Shown: positions 62,221-64,000 of the stretch, piece after piece
Layout of the letters: every line of letters starts with the position of its first letter
Position numbering within the stretch: the stretch's first letter is position 1
Assembly (NCBI GenBank): GCA_963817075.1
Contig: CAWFMT010000009.1
Span: 434,001 to 498,000, forward strand
Direction: 5' to 3'
Length of the DNA stretch: 64,000 bases
Source of the DNA: DASPKM01 sp963817075
Lineage (GTDB): Bacteria > Bacteroidota > Bacteroidia > Chitinophagales > Chitinophagaceae
Position numbers and translations under genes: made by a program
The notes under the pieces: model-generated
What the model was told of the DNA's origin: nothing
Databases searched by the model: none
What the model saw: the letters and a program-made list of their open reading frames with translations, nothing else

Positions 62221-62580
62221 TTATTCTGACATCCGACTTCAGACCTCAGACTTCAGTTATTCACCTCACCCCAACCCTCTCCACGAAGTGGAGAGGGAGC
62301 AATAATGATTCATTCCCTCTCCGCAAAGCGGAGAGGGTGGCTCGCGAAGCGAGACGGGTGAGGGAAATAAGAGAATTGAAAATTATTCTGACATCCGACT
62401 TCAGACCTCAGACTTCAGTTATTCACCTCACCCCAACCCTCTCCACGAAGTGGAGAGGGAGCAATAATGATTCATTCCCTCTCCGCAAAGTGGAGAGGGT
62501 GGCTCGCGAAGCGAGACGGGTGAGGGAAATAAGAGAATTGAAAATTATTCTGACATCCGACCTCAGATCTCGGTCTTCAG
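62221..62580. repeat. 162-bp tandem repeat with nested palindromes
   Basis: The unit starts TTATTCTGACATCCGACTTC at 62221, 62383 and 62545 (period 162; about 2.2 copies). Each full unit has CCCTCTCCACGAAGTGGAGA and CCCTCTCCGCAAAGCGGAGA palindromes and GCTCGCGAAGCGAGACG. 162 is a multiple of three, which keeps a long spurious frame open (62214-62633). Confidence 0.88.
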
Positions 62581-62595
62581 TTCTGGTCAAAATTT

Positions 62596-62635
62596 CCTTG
62601 CGTAACTTTCCGCCATTGCGACTTTGCGGTTAAAT
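62596..62635 (+). repeat. TTAACCGC-family repeat, right half
   Basis: CCTTGCGTAACTTTCCGCC and ATTGCGACTTTGCGGTTAAAT form a right arm of the dispersed element, 15 bp before the next gene. Confidence 0.75.
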
Positions 62636-62650
62636 CCGGCAAATATTAAA

Positions 62651-63082
62651 ATGAGCCAACAAAAAAATAAACCAGAGATTGATATTGTCAATGAAATATT
62701 GGAGGAATGTATTCTTGCTTATCCAGTTTCTTCATTTATCATTAGTTTATATAAGCAATACATCCATCGAGGGAGCCTGAGCAAAAAGCAATTGCAGGGA
62801 TTACATGGAAAGGCCTCACAGATCATTGGACTTTCTCCCGGAAAAGTTGCCACTCTTGAGGCGCTGATCAACAGAATGCCGACCCGTTTCAAGTCTGAAC
62901 TGCCAGAATCCAAAGCATTATATACAAAAGAAGAATCGACAGGTAAGATCATTGAGGAAATACTTTCAAAATACCCGCAACATAAGAGAGTTTTATTCCT
63001 GAAATCGAAATTTGAAAACAACGAGCTTCTTTCTGCAACGGAATTAGGAGAACTTAAGAAATTTCAACAGTTATTGAAATAA
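62651..63082 (+). CDS. Small protein of unknown function
   Basis: A 143-residue soluble protein with no signal peptide, mostly predicted helical and rich in K, L, E and S. IVNEILEECILAYPVSSFIISLYKQY is followed by a lysine-rich SLSKKQLQGLHGKA. A second similar stretch follows: IIEEILSKYPQHKRVLFLKS and LSATELGELKKFQQLLK. The two halves may be a weak internal repeat. I do not recognise a family. ATG 62651 avoids reading into the repeat element upstream. Confidence 0.6.
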   Translation: MSQQKNKPEIDIVNEILEECILAYPVSSFIISLYKQYIHRGSLSKKQLQGLHGKASQIIGLSPGKVATLEALINRMPTRFKSELPESKALYTKEESTGKIIEEILSKYPQHKRVLFLKSKFENNELLSATELGELKKFQQLLK

Positions 63083-63230
63083 AGAGTGATCAGAATCAGA
63101 CGCTACTTGTAGTTTAAGAACCAGGAGTTGCTTTTTTATCATTTGAAAATCTCTCTTCTTGATTGGTTCTTGTTTTTTGGTTCTTAGGACTTCATCTGTG
63201 TTAAACCAAGACATAGCAGGATCACTTACT

Positions 63231-63752
63231 TCATTCAACTTCCACGATCATTTCAATTTCAACTGCGATATTAAATGGAAGAGAATACATTCCCACTGCT
63301 GATCTTGCATGTTTTCCCTTGTCTCCGAATATAGCTACAAGCAAATCCGAGCAACCATTGATAACCTTGGGTTGATCTGTAAAATTTTCAGTGCAGTTGA
63401 CCATGCCCAATAATTTGATGATCCGCTTAACCTTATTGAGACTGCCCAGTTCATCCTTCAGAGTTGACAAAAGTGAAATGGCAGTTCGTTTTGCAGCTTC
63501 GTAACCTTCTTCCAAAGAAAGTTCTCTCCCCACCTTGCCGGTTATCATTGTTCCGTCCGCCTTCATCGGTCCTGAACCAGAGAGAAAGATCAGATTCCCT
63601 GTGCGTACAGCCTTAACATAATTCGCCAATGGTTTAGTAGGAGGGATTAGCTCTATTTTCAGGTCTTTTAGTCTCTGTTCAAAGTCCACCTGGGCGGAAA
63701 TCTTGATACTTGGCAGTAGAACCAAAATCGCGAAAATCAGTCTTAGTTTCAT
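63231..63752 (-). CDS. RidA (YjgF/YER057c)-family protein with a signal peptide
   Basis: A 173-residue protein. After a signal peptide (MKLRLIFAILVLLPSIKISA), the RidA fold has YVKAVRTGNLIFLSGSGPM, LEEGYEAAKRTAISLLS, and C-terminal HARSAVGMYSLPFNIAVEIE with the catalytic-type R150. RidA proteins hydrolyse reactive imines and enamines in the cytoplasm. An exported member must act on something in the periplasm or have another role. Position 63752 is the only start giving the signal peptide. Confidence 0.8.
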   Translation of the reverse strand: MKLRLIFAILVLLPSIKISAQVDFEQRLKDLKIELIPPTKPLANYVKAVRTGNLIFLSGSGPMKADGTMITGKVGRELSLEEGYEAAKRTAISLLSTLKDELGSLNKVKRIIKLLGMVNCTENFTDQPKVINGCSDLLVAIFGDKGKHARSAVGMYSLPFNIAVEIEMIVEVE

Positions 63753-63790
63753 GGAACCTGTTTTTGTTACTGAAGTTCCAGATTAAAGAC

Positions 63791-63870
63791 TTAACCGCCA
63801 AGTCGCAAAGGCACCAGGTAACGCGAGGATTTCTTCGCGAAACTTTGCGTCTTCGCGTCTTTGCGGTTAA
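63791..63870 (+). repeat. TTAACCGC-family repeat, full copy
   Basis: TTAACCGCCAAGTCGCAAAGG on the left and CTTCGCGTCTTTGCGGTTAA on the right, with the central imperfect palindrome. The rest of the window to base 64000 holds no gene that I can see. Confidence 0.82.
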
Positions 63871-64000
63871 AAATGAGTGACTGTAACATTTCTTTTGAAA
63901 CTACGTCATACTGATGATTTTCCAGTGAATCGTCGGTCCAAATTACCTTCTATAACTTCTTTAACTTCTGAATTCTGACTGCTCAAGAAGAATTTGGAGG

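Noticed and set aside
62214..62633. Long open frame over the tandem repeats
   Set aside because: It stays open only because the repeat period (162) is divisible by three. The product is two near-identical repeat blocks with no recognisable domain and reads into a TTAACCGC arm.

Overview
The window looks like chromosomal DNA of a Bacteroidota bacterium, most like the Chitinophagaceae. The basis is SusC/SusD pairs, a TonB receptor with a carboxypeptidase-regulatory-like N-terminus, a T9SS-type C-terminal domain, choice-of-anchor-J lipoproteins, and several TAnnTTTG-type -7 boxes. No tRNA, IS element, phage gene or CRISPR array was seen.

Layout. 1-8.5 kb: the 3' part of the spc ribosomal operon (rpsH end, rplF, rplR, rpsE, rpmD, rplO, secY, map), then a flavoprotein and rpsA. 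8.5-26.8 kb: housekeeping and miscellaneous genes, mostly on the minus strand (Nudix, YiiX-like lipoprotein, two anchor-J lipoproteins, acyl-CoA carboxylase beta subunit, DUF3810, dcd, PPTase, DUF2130, a secreted kinase-like protein, SGNH protein, TonB receptor, PQQ-type sugar dehydrogenase, mdh). 27-40.5 kb: a surface-glycan locus. It has a Wzm/Wzt-type ABC exporter, five GT2 proteins (one fused to a methyltransferase), GT14 and GT39 enzymes, a polysaccharide deacetylase, and a GMC oxidoreductase with a small exported partner. 40.6-42.7 kb: an mhqO/mhqD-like pair and an FKBP isomerase. 43.1-61.9 kb: a polysaccharide utilization locus (PUL). It has SusC, SusD, two surface lipoproteins, an alginate-lyase/beta-helix fusion, an FtsX-type permease, two heparinase II/III-type lyases, a BNR-4 protein and a GntP transporter. 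The set fits depolymerisation of a uronate-containing polysaccharide by lyases and uptake of acidic products; the substrate is not proven. 61.9-64 kb: tandem repeats, a small unknown protein and an exported RidA-like protein.

Two features cut across the window. First, I count about 15 single-base frameshifts in otherwise intact genes, including the essential rplF, rplO, secY and rpsA. Removing the extra bases and restoring the missing ones gives full-length proteins every time, so base-level errors in the assembly are the likeliest cause. I annotate these as single genes with the frameshift marked. Second, the spacers are full of dispersed repeats: a TTAACCGC...GCGGTTAA inverted element (nine full or half copies), TTTGAAAA-type microrepeats beside it, CCTCTCC-type palindromes in 109-bp and 162-bp tandem arrays, and CCCCGTAGGGG-type palindromes. 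At least one copy supplies the end of a coding sequence.

All family names come from reading motifs. No database search or structure prediction was run.
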